Shown here: piece after piece, positions 44,508 to 58,047 of the stretch
Layout of the letters: every line of letters begins with the position of its first letter
How positions within the stretch are numbered: position 1 is the first letter of the stretch
Assembly (NCBI GenBank): GCA_016707525.1
Contig: JADJHP010000003.1
Coordinates: 62,001-126,000, forward strand
DNA from: Ignavibacteriota bacterium
Lineage (GTDB): Bacteria > Bacteroidota > Ignavibacteria > UBA10030 > UBA6906
Length of the DNA stretch: 64,000 nucleotides
Direction: 5' to 3'
Notes under the pieces: model-generated
Seen by the model: the letters and a program-made list of their open reading frames with translations, nothing else
Databases searched by the model: none
Told to the model about the DNA's origin: nothing
Program-made: the position numbers and the translations under genes

Positions 44508-45152
44508 TCATCTCCCTTGTGCTTCACGTGAACGATCCCATGCCAACGCCTTGAGTGCCGCATGGACGAACGCCCTCACCTTCTCATGATCCTTGATACC
44601 CGGCGCCACTTCCACGCCGCTGCTCACGTCCACACCCATGGGACGTGCTTGTCTGATCGCTTCCGCAACATTCGCCGGCGAGAGTCCGCCGCCCAGGATC
44701 ACGGGCCCATGCCCGGCAGCCGCCCGTGCGATGCTCCAATCGAACACCTGGCCGGTACCGCCATGCACACCGGCAACGAAGGTGTCCAGCACGTGGGCAT
44801 CCACGCGATATGTTCCCACGCTGGCCGGATCGAAATCGGGTCCCACACGGTGTGCCTTCAGGACGCGGACCGGCAGGCCTTCCGTCTCCGCCGGCGACTC
44901 CTCCCCATGCAATTGTACCGCCTTCACCCCGCTCCTCCGGATCGCATCGAGGATCGCGGCGCGTGGCGCATTGACGAACACGCCGACCGTCACGATATCA
45001 TTCGGGATGGACCGGACGATGTCCGCAACGGCATCAGGGCTGATGCACCGCTTACTCGAAGGCACGAAAATGAAGCCCAGCATGTCGGCACCCGCATCGA
45101 GCGCGCACAGGGCATCGTCACGCCTGGTGATCCCGCAGATCTTCACCCTCAT
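44508..45152 (-). CDS. trpF: Phosphoribosylanthranilate isomerase
   Basis: TrpF performs the Amadori rearrangement of phosphoribosylanthranilate. The 214-residue product has the N-terminal VKICGITRRDDAL with the catalytic cysteine, VQLHGEESP, and the C-terminal ILGGGLSPANVAEAI and GVDVSSGVE motifs. It overlaps trpC by four bases and is not fused to it. Confidence 0.95.
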   Translation of the reverse strand: MRVKICGITRRDDALCALDAGADMLGFIFVPSSKRCISPDAVADIVRSIPNDIVTVGVFVNAPRAAILDAIRRSGVKAVQLHGEESPAETEGLPVRVLKAHRVGPDFDPASVGTYRVDAHVLDTFVAGVHGGTGQVFDWSIARAAAGHGPVILGGGLSPANVAEAIRQARPMGVDVSSGVEVAPGIKDHEKVRAFVHAALKALAWDRSREAQGR

Positions 45153-45937
45153 GCGCGGACCCCGGCAAGCACGTCCCGGAGTGCCTCACCGGGATCGGGA
45201 GCCCGCATGAACCCTTCGCCGATCAGGAATGCATCGATGTTGTGGGACCGCAGCATGCGTATATCTGCAGCGGACTGGATACCTGACTCGCTCACGCAGA
45301 CCACATCGGAACCGATCAGGCCGCGCAGTCGCACCGACGTCTGCATATCCGTCGCAAATGTCGCAAGGTCACGATTGTTGATCCCGACCACGGGGAATCT
45401 TCCGCCCTCCAGCGCACCCACTTCCTCTTCATTGTGCACTTCCACGAGGACGCCGAGGCCGAGTTCATCGGCAAGGGCTTTGAGCTCATTCAGCAGGATG
45501 CGGTCCAGGGCGGCGACGATGAGCAGGACCGCATCGGCCTGGTACGCTCGCGCTTCATGAAGTTGATAGGGGTCAAGGATGAAATCCTTGCGGAGGACAG
45601 GCACCGCATGTCCTGCACGAGCAAGCGCCATGTAGTCCAGATGGCCCTGGAAGAACGGAACATCCGTGAGCACGGAGAGCGCCGCGGCGCCCGCCGCTAC
45701 ATACGACCGTGCGATCGCCGGTACGTCCATATCAGCGCGGATGACGCCCCGGGAGGGCGATGCTGCCTTGATCTCCGCGATGACCGCGGGGGAACGTTGG
45801 CGCAGGGCAAGTTCGAATGGCCGGCGGGGCACGTGATAGCCGGGCATATCCATCAGTGCGGCAAGCGGGGCCCTCTGCTTACGGGCGTCCAGGTCCTCCT
45901 GTGTGCGCCGGAGGATCGCGTCGAGATAGGTGCTCAT
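45149..45937 (-). CDS. trpC: Indole-3-glycerol phosphate synthase
   Basis: TrpC closes the indole ring. The 262-residue product has VIAEIKAASPSRGVI with the catalytic lysine, VLTDVPFFQGHLDYM, VLRKDFILDPYQLHEARA, LVEVHNEEEV and GINNRDLATF, plus CVSESGIQSAADI near the end. It overlaps trpD and trpF in ATGA quartets. Confidence 0.96.
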   Translation of the reverse strand: MSTYLDAILRRTQEDLDARKQRAPLAALMDMPGYHVPRRPFELALRQRSPAVIAEIKAASPSRGVIRADMDVPAIARSYVAAGAAALSVLTDVPFFQGHLDYMALARAGHAVPVLRKDFILDPYQLHEARAYQADAVLLIVAALDRILLNELKALADELGLGVLVEVHNEEEVGALEGGRFPVVGINNRDLATFATDMQTSVRLRGLIGSDVVCVSESGIQSAADIRMLRSHNIDAFLIGEGFMRAPDPGEALRDVLAGVRA

Positions 45938-46947
45938 GCTCTGTTCGTGAACTCCACCAGTGCCTTGAGGGTTGCCAGCGCGCGGCCCGAGTCGATCGCT
46001 TCCGCCGCGAGGCGTGTCCCGGCCGTCAGGTCGGCGGCCTTGCCTGCCACAAAGATCCCCATCCCTGCGTTGGCGAGAACGATATCACGACCCGGAACCG
46101 GTTCGGCCTGGAGGATGCTGAGCGCAATACGGGCATTTGTTTCAGGATCCCCACCCTTCACGGCGTCGTGCGGCGCTGTCGCAAGCCCGAAATCGGAAGC
46201 TTCGACGATATACCTGCGCACAGGCCGATCCCCTCCCACCTCGTGGACCGACGTCGGCCGTGCGAGGCTCACTTCATCCATCCCGTCATCGCTGTGGATC
46301 ACGCACGCTTTGTCCGTGTCCAGCACGTGCAGCGCACCGGCGAGCCGCCGGGCCACATCATGATGATAGGTCCCGAGCACCTGGCGCCGCACGCTGGCAG
46401 GGTTGGTGATCGGACCGAGCATATTGAAGATGGTCCTGACGCCAAGCTCCTGACGCGCTTTCGCCGCGAACTTCATCGCGGGATGGAACAACGGAGCGAA
46501 CAGGAACCCGATCCCGACGGTATTCACGCACGCCTCCACGCGGTCCGGTGCCAGTTGTGTCTTCACGCCGAGCGCAGCGAGCACATCGGCGCTGCCGCTG
46601 CGGCTCGACACGGAGCGGTTGCCGTGCTTCGCAACGGTCACGCCCGCGCCGGCAGCCACGAGCGCGGCCACCGTGGAGATATTGAACGTATCGCGTCCAT
46701 CCCCACCGGTACCGCACATATCGATGGCGTCGCCATCGTCGGTGGTGATCCGGACCGCATGGGCACGCATCGTTCGCGCGAACCCGACGACCTCGGATTC
46801 GCTCTCCCCTTTTGCGCGGAGTGCGATGAGCAATCCGGCGATCTGCGCATCCGTAGCGGTGCCGCTCATGATCCTCTCCAGGGCATCCGCTGCCTCGTCG
46901 ATCGACAGGTCCTGCTTCTCCAGACACTTCTCGATATAGTGCTTCAT
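45934..46947 (-). CDS. trpD: Anthranilate phosphoribosyltransferase
   Basis: TrpD transfers phosphoribose to anthranilate. The 337-residue product shows CGTGGDGRDTFNIST, VAKHGNRSVSSRSGSADVLAALG, FLFAPLFHPAM, RTIFNMLGPITNPA and the later DGMDEVSL. It stands alone, not fused to trpG, which precedes it with a four-base overlap. Confidence 0.96.
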   Translation of the reverse strand: MKHYIEKCLEKQDLSIDEAADALERIMSGTATDAQIAGLLIALRAKGESESEVVGFARTMRAHAVRITTDDGDAIDMCGTGGDGRDTFNISTVAALVAAGAGVTVAKHGNRSVSSRSGSADVLAALGVKTQLAPDRVEACVNTVGIGFLFAPLFHPAMKFAAKARQELGVRTIFNMLGPITNPASVRRQVLGTYHHDVARRLAGALHVLDTDKACVIHSDDGMDEVSLARPTSVHEVGGDRPVRRYIVEASDFGLATAPHDAVKGGDPETNARIALSILQAEPVPGRDIVLANAGMGIFVAGKAADLTAGTRLAAEAIDSGRALATLKALVEFTNRA

Positions 46948-47513
46948 GACAGCCTCTCCACCCAGTTCCTGAGAATTTGCATGCCCTCTGTGGTCAGGAT
47001 CGATTCGGGGTGGAATTGCACGCCTTCCACCGGCAACGTCCTGTGACGCACGCCCATGATCACGCCATCCTCGGTCTCCGCGGTGATCTCCAGAGCATCA
47101 GGCAGCGAGGAACGCTCGACGACCAACGAATGGTAGCGCGTCGCATCGAAGGGATCCGACACGCCCCGGTACAGCGACGTTCCGTGATGCCGCACGCGCG
47201 ATGTCCGTCCGTGCATCAGCGACGGCGCGTGGATGACGGATCCGCCGAAGGCGGCGCCGATCGCCTGATGGCCGAGGCAGACGCCGAAGAGCGGGAACGA
47301 GGTACTACAGTGGCGGATGACGTCAAGGGTGACGCCGGCATCCTCCGGTCGGCCGGGGCCGGGGGACAACAGGATCCCGTCCGGCGCCAATGTTGTGATC
47401 TCGTCGACGGTCACGGCATCGTTGCGGCGCACCAAGAGATCGGTGCGGAAGGTGCCGAGTGCCTGCACGAGATTGAACGTGAAGGAATCATAGTTGTCGA
47501 TCACGAGGATCAT
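46944..47513 (-). CDS. trpG: Anthranilate synthase glutamine amidotransferase
   Basis: TrpG supplies ammonia from glutamine to TrpE. The 189-residue product has IDNYDSFTFNLVQ, LLSPGPGRPEDAG, the catalytic cysteine in FGVCLGHQAIG, and the His-Glu pair in VQFHPESILT. It may also serve folate synthesis, as no separate pabA is in the window. It overlaps trpE and trpD. Confidence 0.95.
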   Translation of the reverse strand: MILVIDNYDSFTFNLVQALGTFRTDLLVRRNDAVTVDEITTLAPDGILLSPGPGRPEDAGVTLDVIRHCSTSFPLFGVCLGHQAIGAAFGGSVIHAPSLMHGRTSRVRHHGTSLYRGVSDPFDATRYHSLVVERSSLPDALEITAETEDGVIMGVRHRTLPVEGVQFHPESILTTEGMQILRNWVERLS

Positions 47514-49000
47514 TGTGCACCTTCCTCCTGCCCGTCGGGCGCGGCGAGCCCGCGTGAGGCGAGACGTATCGCCTCCATGAGCACCCGCGCCTTGTTGACC
47601 GTTTCGTCGTATTCATTCGACGGCACGGAGTCGGCAACGATCCCCGCGCCCGCCTGCAGCTTCAACGTTTGTCCATGCGCGAACACCGTGCGTATCGCGA
47701 TACAGGTATCCATCGTGCCGTCCATGCCGAAATACCCCACGGCGCCTGCGTACGCTCCACGCGGAAAGGGTTCGAGGTCAGCGATGATCTCCATCGCACG
47801 CACCTTCGGGGCACCCGAGACCGTCCCTGCAGGGAAGCACGATTCAAAGATGCCCACCGCGTCGATGTCCGGACGGATCCGGCCGCGCACTTCCGAAACG
47901 ATGTGCATCACATGCGAATAGCGGTCCACGCGCTTGAAGACCGGCACTTCCACGGAACCGTACTCGGAGACCCGGCCAACGTCGTTGCGCCCGAGGTCCA
48001 CAAGCATCACATGCTCGGCAAGTTCCTTGGGATCGGCGAGAAGGTCCAGTTCAAGACGTTTGTCGTCGGCTTCATCCACACCGCGGCGCCGGGTACCGGC
48101 GATCGGCAGAAGCTCCACTGTGCCGCCGTGTGCCTGGATGAGCATTTCCGGCGAAGAGCCGGCGAGTTTGGTAGCGCCGAAATCCAGGAAGAAAAGGTAC
48201 GGGGATGGATTGATGATGCGCAGGGAACGATAGACGGCAAAGAGATCGCCGGTGAACGTACTGCGTGTCCTTCGTGAGAGCACCACCTGAAAGATATCGC
48301 CTTCGGTGATGTGTTCTTTCGCACGAAGCACGGCCTGCTCGAACCCCGCGCGGTCCGGTTCACCCGCTCCATCCATCGCACAACTGAACGGCGTGGCCGG
48401 TGCGGTCACTCTCCGCAGGCGGAGTTCCAGCGCAGACAGGGCGGCCTTCCCCGATTCGTACTGGTCTTCCAGTGGCGCCGCCGGGTCGATGAAGACATTG
48501 TGCATGAGCGTCATGACCTGCCGGTGATGGTCGAACTGCACGACCGAGCCGAACAGGCCGAGGATCGCATCGGGCTCCTCACCCGCTGCGGGCGTGATAG
48601 GTATCCGTTCGATGTGCCTGACGCAGTTGTACCCGATGTATCCCACAAGTCCGCCAAGCAGCCCGTGGGGCTCCTGCACCGGTGCGATCCTGTGCGGTGC
48701 GAGGATACTGCGGATGACGGAGAACAGCGGGCCCTGCACCTCCTCCGTTCCCCTGGCATCGCGCACGGTCACCGATCCGTTGCGGGCTTCGAGGATCACC
48801 CGCGGACGCGTGCCGATGAACGAAAAGCGTCCGATCTTTTCGTTCGGTTCGACGCTCTCCAGGATGAAGGACGGCACCCCCTCTTCACGGAGCGTGAGGT
48901 AGGTCAGGACCGGGGTCAAGGTATCCGCCACCAGGGTCCGCACGAGCGGGATCACGGTGTACGAAGCTGCCAGTTGCCTGAATGTTGCGAACGGTATCAT
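47510..49000 (-). CDS. trpE: Anthranilate synthase component I
   Basis: TrpE converts chorismate to anthranilate. The 496-residue product has the N-terminal regulatory part with FILESVEPNEKIGRFSFIG (the ESVE motif of Trp feedback sites is in this region), and the catalytic half with GDIFQVVLSRR, PIAGTRRRG, VDLGRNDVGRVS, and AGTVSGAPKVRAME. The ATG at 49000 has GGGAGG 3-4 bases upstream and comes right after the attenuator terminator, whereas the longer frame to 49060 would cross it. First structural gene of the operon. Confidence 0.96.
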   Translation of the reverse strand: MIPFATFRQLAASYTVIPLVRTLVADTLTPVLTYLTLREEGVPSFILESVEPNEKIGRFSFIGTRPRVILEARNGSVTVRDARGTEEVQGPLFSVIRSILAPHRIAPVQEPHGLLGGLVGYIGYNCVRHIERIPITPAAGEEPDAILGLFGSVVQFDHHRQVMTLMHNVFIDPAAPLEDQYESGKAALSALELRLRRVTAPATPFSCAMDGAGEPDRAGFEQAVLRAKEHITEGDIFQVVLSRRTRSTFTGDLFAVYRSLRIINPSPYLFFLDFGATKLAGSSPEMLIQAHGGTVELLPIAGTRRRGVDEADDKRLELDLLADPKELAEHVMLVDLGRNDVGRVSEYGSVEVPVFKRVDRYSHVMHIVSEVRGRIRPDIDAVGIFESCFPAGTVSGAPKVRAMEIIADLEPFPRGAYAGAVGYFGMDGTMDTCIAIRTVFAHGQTLKLQAGAGIVADSVPSNEYDETVNKARVLMEAIRLASRGLAAPDGQEEGAQ

Positions 49001-49011
49001 GGACCTCCCAT

Positions 49012-49049
49012 AAAAACGAAAAAACCCTTCCTGGCTGTCAGGAAGGGTT
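49012..49049 (-). terminator. Attenuator terminator of the trp operon
   Basis: An 11-bp perfect stem (AACCCTTCCTG with CAGGAAGGGTT) and a 5-base loop ACAGC are followed by TTTT, CG and TTTTT. It lies between the leader peptide and trpE, 12 bases before the trpE ATG. Confidence 0.92.
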
Positions 49050-49130
49050 GTGCATGGCACAACGATGGAAAAGACACTAACCTCCTGCAGGTTGCGGGCT
49101 CATCATCGTGCGCCACCACCAGGACGACAG
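49023..49130 (-). promoter_or_regulatory. trp attenuator: alternative leader RNA hairpins
   Basis: Region 1 (TCCTG, overlapping the first Trp codon) can pair with CAGGA of region 2. Region 2 as CAGGAGGTT can instead pair with the left arm AACCCTTCCTG of the terminator (9 bp with a 2-base bulge). A ribosome stalled at the three Trp codons would cover region 1 and favour the 2:3 antiterminator; with ample tryptophan the 3:4 terminator forms. A further hairpin GTTGTGC-CAT-GCACAAC shares three bases with region 3. Confidence 0.85.
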
Positions 49131-49160
49131 GTTTGTGCGATATGCGTTGACGGATTTCAT
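49077..49160 (-). CDS. trpL: trp operon leader peptide TrpL
   Basis: A 27-codon frame (MKSVNAYRTNLSSWWWRTMM and seven more residues, then TAG) contains three consecutive TGG codons at 49113-49121. It starts 8 bases after the -10 box, so its message is leaderless or nearly so. It ends 28 bases before the terminator stem and its sequence overlaps the pairing segments of the leader RNA. These are the hallmarks of ribosome-mediated attenuation. It is too short for standard gene finding. Confidence 0.9.
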   Translation of the reverse strand: MKSVNAYRTNLSSWWWRTMMSPQPAGG

Positions 49161-49168
49161 GATGGTGC

Positions 49169-49197
49169 AATATACGTGCAGAGGGGTGTCGTGTCAA
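49169..49197 (-). promoter_or_regulatory. trp operon promoter
   Basis: TTGACA (49197-49192) and TATATT (49174-49169) are separated by exactly 17 bases on the minus strand. The -35 is a perfect consensus match. It precedes the leader peptide by 8 bases. Confidence 0.85.
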
Positions 49198-49218
49198 GCG
49201 AAAAGTGGCAACGCGGTG

Positions 49219-53599
<4,381 letters not shown>

Positions 53600-53619
<20 letters not shown>

Positions 53620-53740
53620 GGTTCCCAGTTGAGCTGTGGCCGATATCAGCCCAATGGCTGATGATGGTCGACGGCTTTCCCCCCGCGTTCAGGAATTGCG
53701 CCTTCTGCGACAGGGCGAGCAGGGGGAACCGCCTTTTCAT
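53600..53740 (-). CDS. Possible small protein upstream of the CHASE kinase
   Basis: A 46-codon frame (MKRRFPLLALSQKAQFLNAG and more) starts at 53740 with GGAGG 10 bases upstream and ends inside the start of the kinase gene (20-base overlap). No family is recognised. The good ribosome site and overlap suggest it could be translated, perhaps as a leader peptide. Confidence 0.3.
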
Positions 53741-53795
53741 GAACTATCTGCCTCCAGGAACGCAATCATCATGCCATTGTCACTCTATTGTATGC

Positions 53796-56700
53796 CTATT
53801 GGCTGAATTTCCACTCAAGAACGCCCGAGGAAAGGCCCTTCTGGAGCTGAACTTCCATGCGCAAACCTCTGGTCGTGACCGGTGTGAAGCGGACGACATT
53901 GAGCGCGTCCTTCTCCGTTGCATATGCCGACTGCGCCTGAACAGGAACCCACGCATCACCCGCCCGATAGAGGATCCGCCATGACTGCGGTACCCGGGAG
54001 AAACCATCGACTCCATCGTCGAACCAATACACGGAGCAGGAGGAAACCGACTGCTCTGATGGGAGATCGTACTGGATCCACTCCGCGGTCCCCTTGTGAT
54101 CCCACCAGCTCATGCGCGTGATGCTCTCATCGTTCGAAGCCTTCGGCTCGAAGCCATCGGCGACCGCTTCAGGATCTTCATATCGATTGATATACGAGTA
54201 ACTGATCGTGAACGGGATCGGACGCGGGCGTTGCGGCGGCACCCATTCCACCCCCCGCGCATCCGTCGTCACCGTGGGGAACGATGTGATACGGAGCCGC
54301 GCCGTACCCATGGGCACGAGCGTGAGCGGTTCTTCAGGTGCGGCCGTACGTGCTGGACTCTTCTGCAGTGGCCCGACCAGGTTACGGTAGTCGGCCTGCC
54401 ACCCATCGATCCTCCGTCCCGTGGCCTTGATCACGAACGGCAATGCCGCAGGGGTCCAGGGGAGCGCATGCGGATCCGGCGTGCGGGGTTCGACGGTGAA
54501 CGACCGGGCTGCATCCACGGAGTCGAGCACCAGGCCGTAGTTCCAGGCCGTCGTGGGGAACACTTCCCACTCCGGCCACGCGGTGTTGGTGCCGTACTTT
54601 TCCCACCGTTCGCCGATGCTCAGGGAGAAGGTCAACGGGCCGCGATTCACGGACACGGAGTTCTGATTCTTCTCCCACCGTTGTACCTGCAGCGGCATCG
54701 CGAAGGTGATCACGACCTCGTCACCCGGCGACCACTGCCTGTCGATGCAAGCGAACATCCCGCCGGATGAAGGCAATGCGGTCGCGGCGCCATTGATGCT
54801 GACCGATGCCTCCGCGCACCAGCCGGGGATGCGGACGTAGAGCGGAAAGCGTACTTTCTTCGCCGGTGTCACGCGCAATCGAACCACACCGTCGTAGGGA
54901 TAGTCCGTCCGCTCCTCGATGCCCACGGCGATGCCATCTCCTACCACCGCGCGCACCTGCGAGGGAGCGTAGAGAGAGGCGCACAGGCCGCCATCACGCG
55001 TCGCAAGCCACATCTCCTCTGCGAAGTACGGCCAGCCATGGGCGACGTTGTGCTGGCAACAGCGGTAGGTCTGGAAAGGACTGTACGAGAACATCGTGCC
55101 GCCGTTCTGGATCCCCGGCGTCTTCAGCTCCTTGTCCAGTTGCACCTGATTGGCACAGGTAAGATAGTGCAACCCCTTCTGGTCCGGTGTGAGGGCCACG
55201 GGCAGGCTGTTGAACGCGAGCTCTTCGCAGCGGTCGGACCAGACCGTACCGCCGCCCGTACGCGTGAGCATTTCGAAGCTGTGCATGAACTCCACGATCC
55301 CGCATGTCTCAAATCCCTGACGGGGGTCGATGAAGCCGGGCCGCGCATTCTCATCGGCCGCGAAACCGCCGCCGGGAAATTGGCCGTACATCCCGCGGAC
55401 CTGGCGGTAGTTCCGCTCCACGGCATGCAAGAGGGAGAAGTCGCGCGCCACCGGATAGTACATCGCCGGGCCACGGAACCCCTGGGCGATGTTCACATTG
55501 TGCCAGTTCACGACCGTGGAGTCCCACCGCGACATGTTACGATGCATCTTCCCCGCAAGGTCGAGCAGCCACACTCTCCCCGTTCGGTTGTACAGCCACA
55601 CCACGCTCTCGATGTTGTCTCCCATCCTCGTCTTGGGCCAGTAGCCCTCACCGAAGGCCGTCTCCGGAAGCGTGTTCTCCCATGCGAAGTACTTCTCCAT
55701 GAACGGGATCACGCGCGGGTCTGCGGTATATTCATAGTAGGATTGCAGGACGTTGAGCATGACCATGTGCGGCCAGAGATCGGGCTTCCCCTCGAGCGAG
55801 GTGAGCAGATCGCGCGGGCCGAACCAGCCGTCCTCGCGTTGCGACGAGAGCATCGCCTCGATCCAGAAACGTGCCTTGCGCTGTATGGAGGTATCCCCGA
55901 GGACGTAGCCGAGATCCCCATACCCTTTCAACCAGTACGGGAGTTCCTCCCACCCGCGCGAGCCCTTTCCCTCTGCGTTCGCCCACGCGCTCGTTGAAGG
56001 ATCGAGCCAGGGAGAGATCTCGGCCAGGTGCCCGACCATGCCATCGCGTTCGATCTCCAGCATCCGCTGGAGCCACCCTTCGGGCCTGATGCTTCCGATC
56101 GGCAACCGCGTCATCGGCGTGCCCACAAGGGGTGGCCGGTTCCACTGGCTCCCCGTCGAGGTGTGCGGCGGATCGATCACGGCATGCAGGGAGATGCCGT
56201 TCGCAGGCGCGGGAGGAGTGATCGCACCACGGTTCGCTTCAGCGACCAGGTGCGCCGGTGCCTTGACGACCATCCTGTCGTAGGTCATCAGGCCGTTACA
56301 TTCCACCTCGACGTCCGTGATCTGCGTGTACACCGCGGCACAGAGCCCATCGGTATCTTTGAGCCGGCGTACCGAACCGAGGAACTGTGCATACGTGGAC
56401 GTCAGTTCCTCTGCATCCTTCATCCCCTTGTATCCCCAGTGCTCCTTTTTCCACGTGTGTCCGGGCAGGGCGAGGCCAAGTCCTCCGAACTCGCCGAGGA
56501 CGATCGCGCGTGCCGATTCCGCGATCGGCGCCGCCGGTTTCGGGTAGGAATGAATGTCCATGACATCGCCGGCATTCTTGTCGGTCCAACCGCTGGCATT
56601 GTTCACCAGCCGCGCCGGATCGAGCTGCTTCACATGGGCCGTCAGACGTTCGGTGTCGTACTGCCCCCACCCTTCATTGAAGACCACCCACATGATGATG

Positions 56701-57983
56701 GACGGATGGTTCCGGTGCGTCGCCACGAGCCGGTCGAGTTCGGCCTCGAACTGGGTCCGCGAAGCAGGGGTGGTGTTGTTCGCGCTTGGCATGTCCTGCC
56801 ACACCAGAAGGCCGAGACGATCCGCCCAATAATACCACCGCGCCGGCTCCACTTTCACATGCTTGCGCGTCATGTTGAAGCCGAGTTCTTTCGTGATCTC
56901 GATGTCGTACCGGAGTGCGGCATCTGTCGGTGCGGTGTAGATGCCGTCAGGCCAGAAGCCCTGATCGAGGGGACCGACCTGGAACACAGGCTTCCCGTTG
57001 AGCATGAGGCGTTGGATCCCGCGCGCGTCGCGTGCCACGGCGATCGTGCGGAGGCCTGCATAGCTTCCGACGGCATCGATCGTCTTCCCATTGCGGACGA
57101 GTGTCACCTTCAGATCATAGAGGAACGGCGTCTCCGGCGACCAGAGTCTCGGGGAGCGTACACCCACACTGATGGGTGCCCCGGGTGTGCCGCGCCCCTT
57201 CCCCACTTCTTTCCTGCCGTTGAATACCGTCACGATGCACTCCGTACCCGCAGGCTCACCGCTGGCATCCACCGTCACCATGAATGACGCGGCATCCTTC
57301 CCTGTCTCGATGCGGAGGTCCCTGACCGCGGTGGCGGGTACAGGTTCACACCATACCGTCTGCCAGATCCCGGTGCAGGGGGTATACCAGATGCCGCCAG
57401 GTTTCCGCACCTGCTTTCCGCGGGGCTGATCGCCTGCATCCGACGGATCGTGCACACCAACCACGATCTCCTGTGCGCCCGACGACTTCAGCGCATCCGT
57501 GATGTCGAAGGAGAACGGGTCGTAGCCGCCCCGGTGTGTTCCGACCCGGGCACCGTTCACGAAGACCACCGATTCCCAATCCACCGCGCCGAAATGCAGA
57601 AGGATCCGTTTGCCGGCCCAGGCCTTCGGAACGGAGAACATCCGCCGGTACCATATCCGGTCCGTGCGCTTCATGACACCGGAGAGTGCTGATTCTACAG
57701 GGAAGGGCACAAGGATCTGTGAAGACAGGTCCTTCCCGAAAGGCGGCGTGTCCAGAGTTGACGGCAGCTCATATCCCCAGAGTCCGTTGAGGTTGAGCCA
57801 CTCCTTGCGCGTCATGATGGGCCGCGGGTAATCCGGGAGCGGCTTCGCGGGATCCACTTTCGCCGACCAGGGGGTGAGAAGCGGCGCATCGGCAGGCAGG
57901 CGCCATGCGTCCCCGGCCCGGCAGAACGCAGCAGAGAGCATCAGGGCAAGCACGGGGACAAGGATACGGGAGACTGTGTGCAT
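53796..57983 (-). CDS. Secreted GH2 / GH127 fusion glycoside hydrolase
   Basis: The 1395-residue product has a signal peptide (SRILVPVLALMLSAAFC), a GH2 sugar-binding and immunoglobulin-like region, and a GH2 barrel with acid/base E437 in FNEGWGQ and nucleophile E498 in LGEFGGLG. From about residue 620 a GH127 (DUF1680) beta-L-arabinofuranosidase-like domain follows, with ETCGIVEF and the metal-binding cysteines 975-976 in TYRCCQHNVAHGWP. The last 115 residues resemble an F5/8-type carbohydrate-binding module. The fusion suggests attack on arabinose- and galactose-containing plant glycans. The start at 57983 fits the signal peptide; 58028 is an alternative. Confidence 0.88.
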   Translation of the reverse strand: MHTVSRILVPVLALMLSAAFCRAGDAWRLPADAPLLTPWSAKVDPAKPLPDYPRPIMTRKEWLNLNGLWGYELPSTLDTPPFGKDLSSQILVPFPVESALSGVMKRTDRIWYRRMFSVPKAWAGKRILLHFGAVDWESVVFVNGARVGTHRGGYDPFSFDITDALKSSGAQEIVVGVHDPSDAGDQPRGKQVRKPGGIWYTPCTGIWQTVWCEPVPATAVRDLRIETGKDAASFMVTVDASGEPAGTECIVTVFNGRKEVGKGRGTPGAPISVGVRSPRLWSPETPFLYDLKVTLVRNGKTIDAVGSYAGLRTIAVARDARGIQRLMLNGKPVFQVGPLDQGFWPDGIYTAPTDAALRYDIEITKELGFNMTRKHVKVEPARWYYWADRLGLLVWQDMPSANNTTPASRTQFEAELDRLVATHRNHPSIIMWVVFNEGWGQYDTERLTAHVKQLDPARLVNNASGWTDKNAGDVMDIHSYPKPAAPIAESARAIVLGEFGGLGLALPGHTWKKEHWGYKGMKDAEELTSTYAQFLGSVRRLKDTDGLCAAVYTQITDVEVECNGLMTYDRMVVKAPAHLVAEANRGAITPPAPANGISLHAVIDPPHTSTGSQWNRPPLVGTPMTRLPIGSIRPEGWLQRMLEIERDGMVGHLAEISPWLDPSTSAWANAEGKGSRGWEELPYWLKGYGDLGYVLGDTSIQRKARFWIEAMLSSQREDGWFGPRDLLTSLEGKPDLWPHMVMLNVLQSYYEYTADPRVIPFMEKYFAWENTLPETAFGEGYWPKTRMGDNIESVVWLYNRTGRVWLLDLAGKMHRNMSRWDSTVVNWHNVNIAQGFRGPAMYYPVARDFSLLHAVERNYRQVRGMYGQFPGGGFAADENARPGFIDPRQGFETCGIVEFMHSFEMLTRTGGGTVWSDRCEELAFNSLPVALTPDQKGLHYLTCANQVQLDKELKTPGIQNGGTMFSYSPFQTYRCCQHNVAHGWPYFAEEMWLATRDGGLCASLYAPSQVRAVVGDGIAVGIEERTDYPYDGVVRLRVTPAKKVRFPLYVRIPGWCAEASVSINGAATALPSSGGMFACIDRQWSPGDEVVITFAMPLQVQRWEKNQNSVSVNRGPLTFSLSIGERWEKYGTNTAWPEWEVFPTTAWNYGLVLDSVDAARSFTVEPRTPDPHALPWTPAALPFVIKATGRRIDGWQADYRNLVGPLQKSPARTAAPEEPLTLVPMGTARLRITSFPTVTTDARGVEWVPPQRPRPIPFTISYSYINRYEDPEAVADGFEPKASNDESITRMSWWDHKGTAEWIQYDLPSEQSVSSCSVYWFDDGVDGFSRVPQSWRILYRAGDAWVPVQAQSAYATEKDALNVVRFTPVTTRGLRMEVQLQKGLSSGVLEWKFSQ

Positions 57984-58047
57984 AGGTGTTCTCACAGAGT
58001 GAAGGAGAGACGAGGACAGTGATCTCATAGGGGCACGTTCTGCAACG

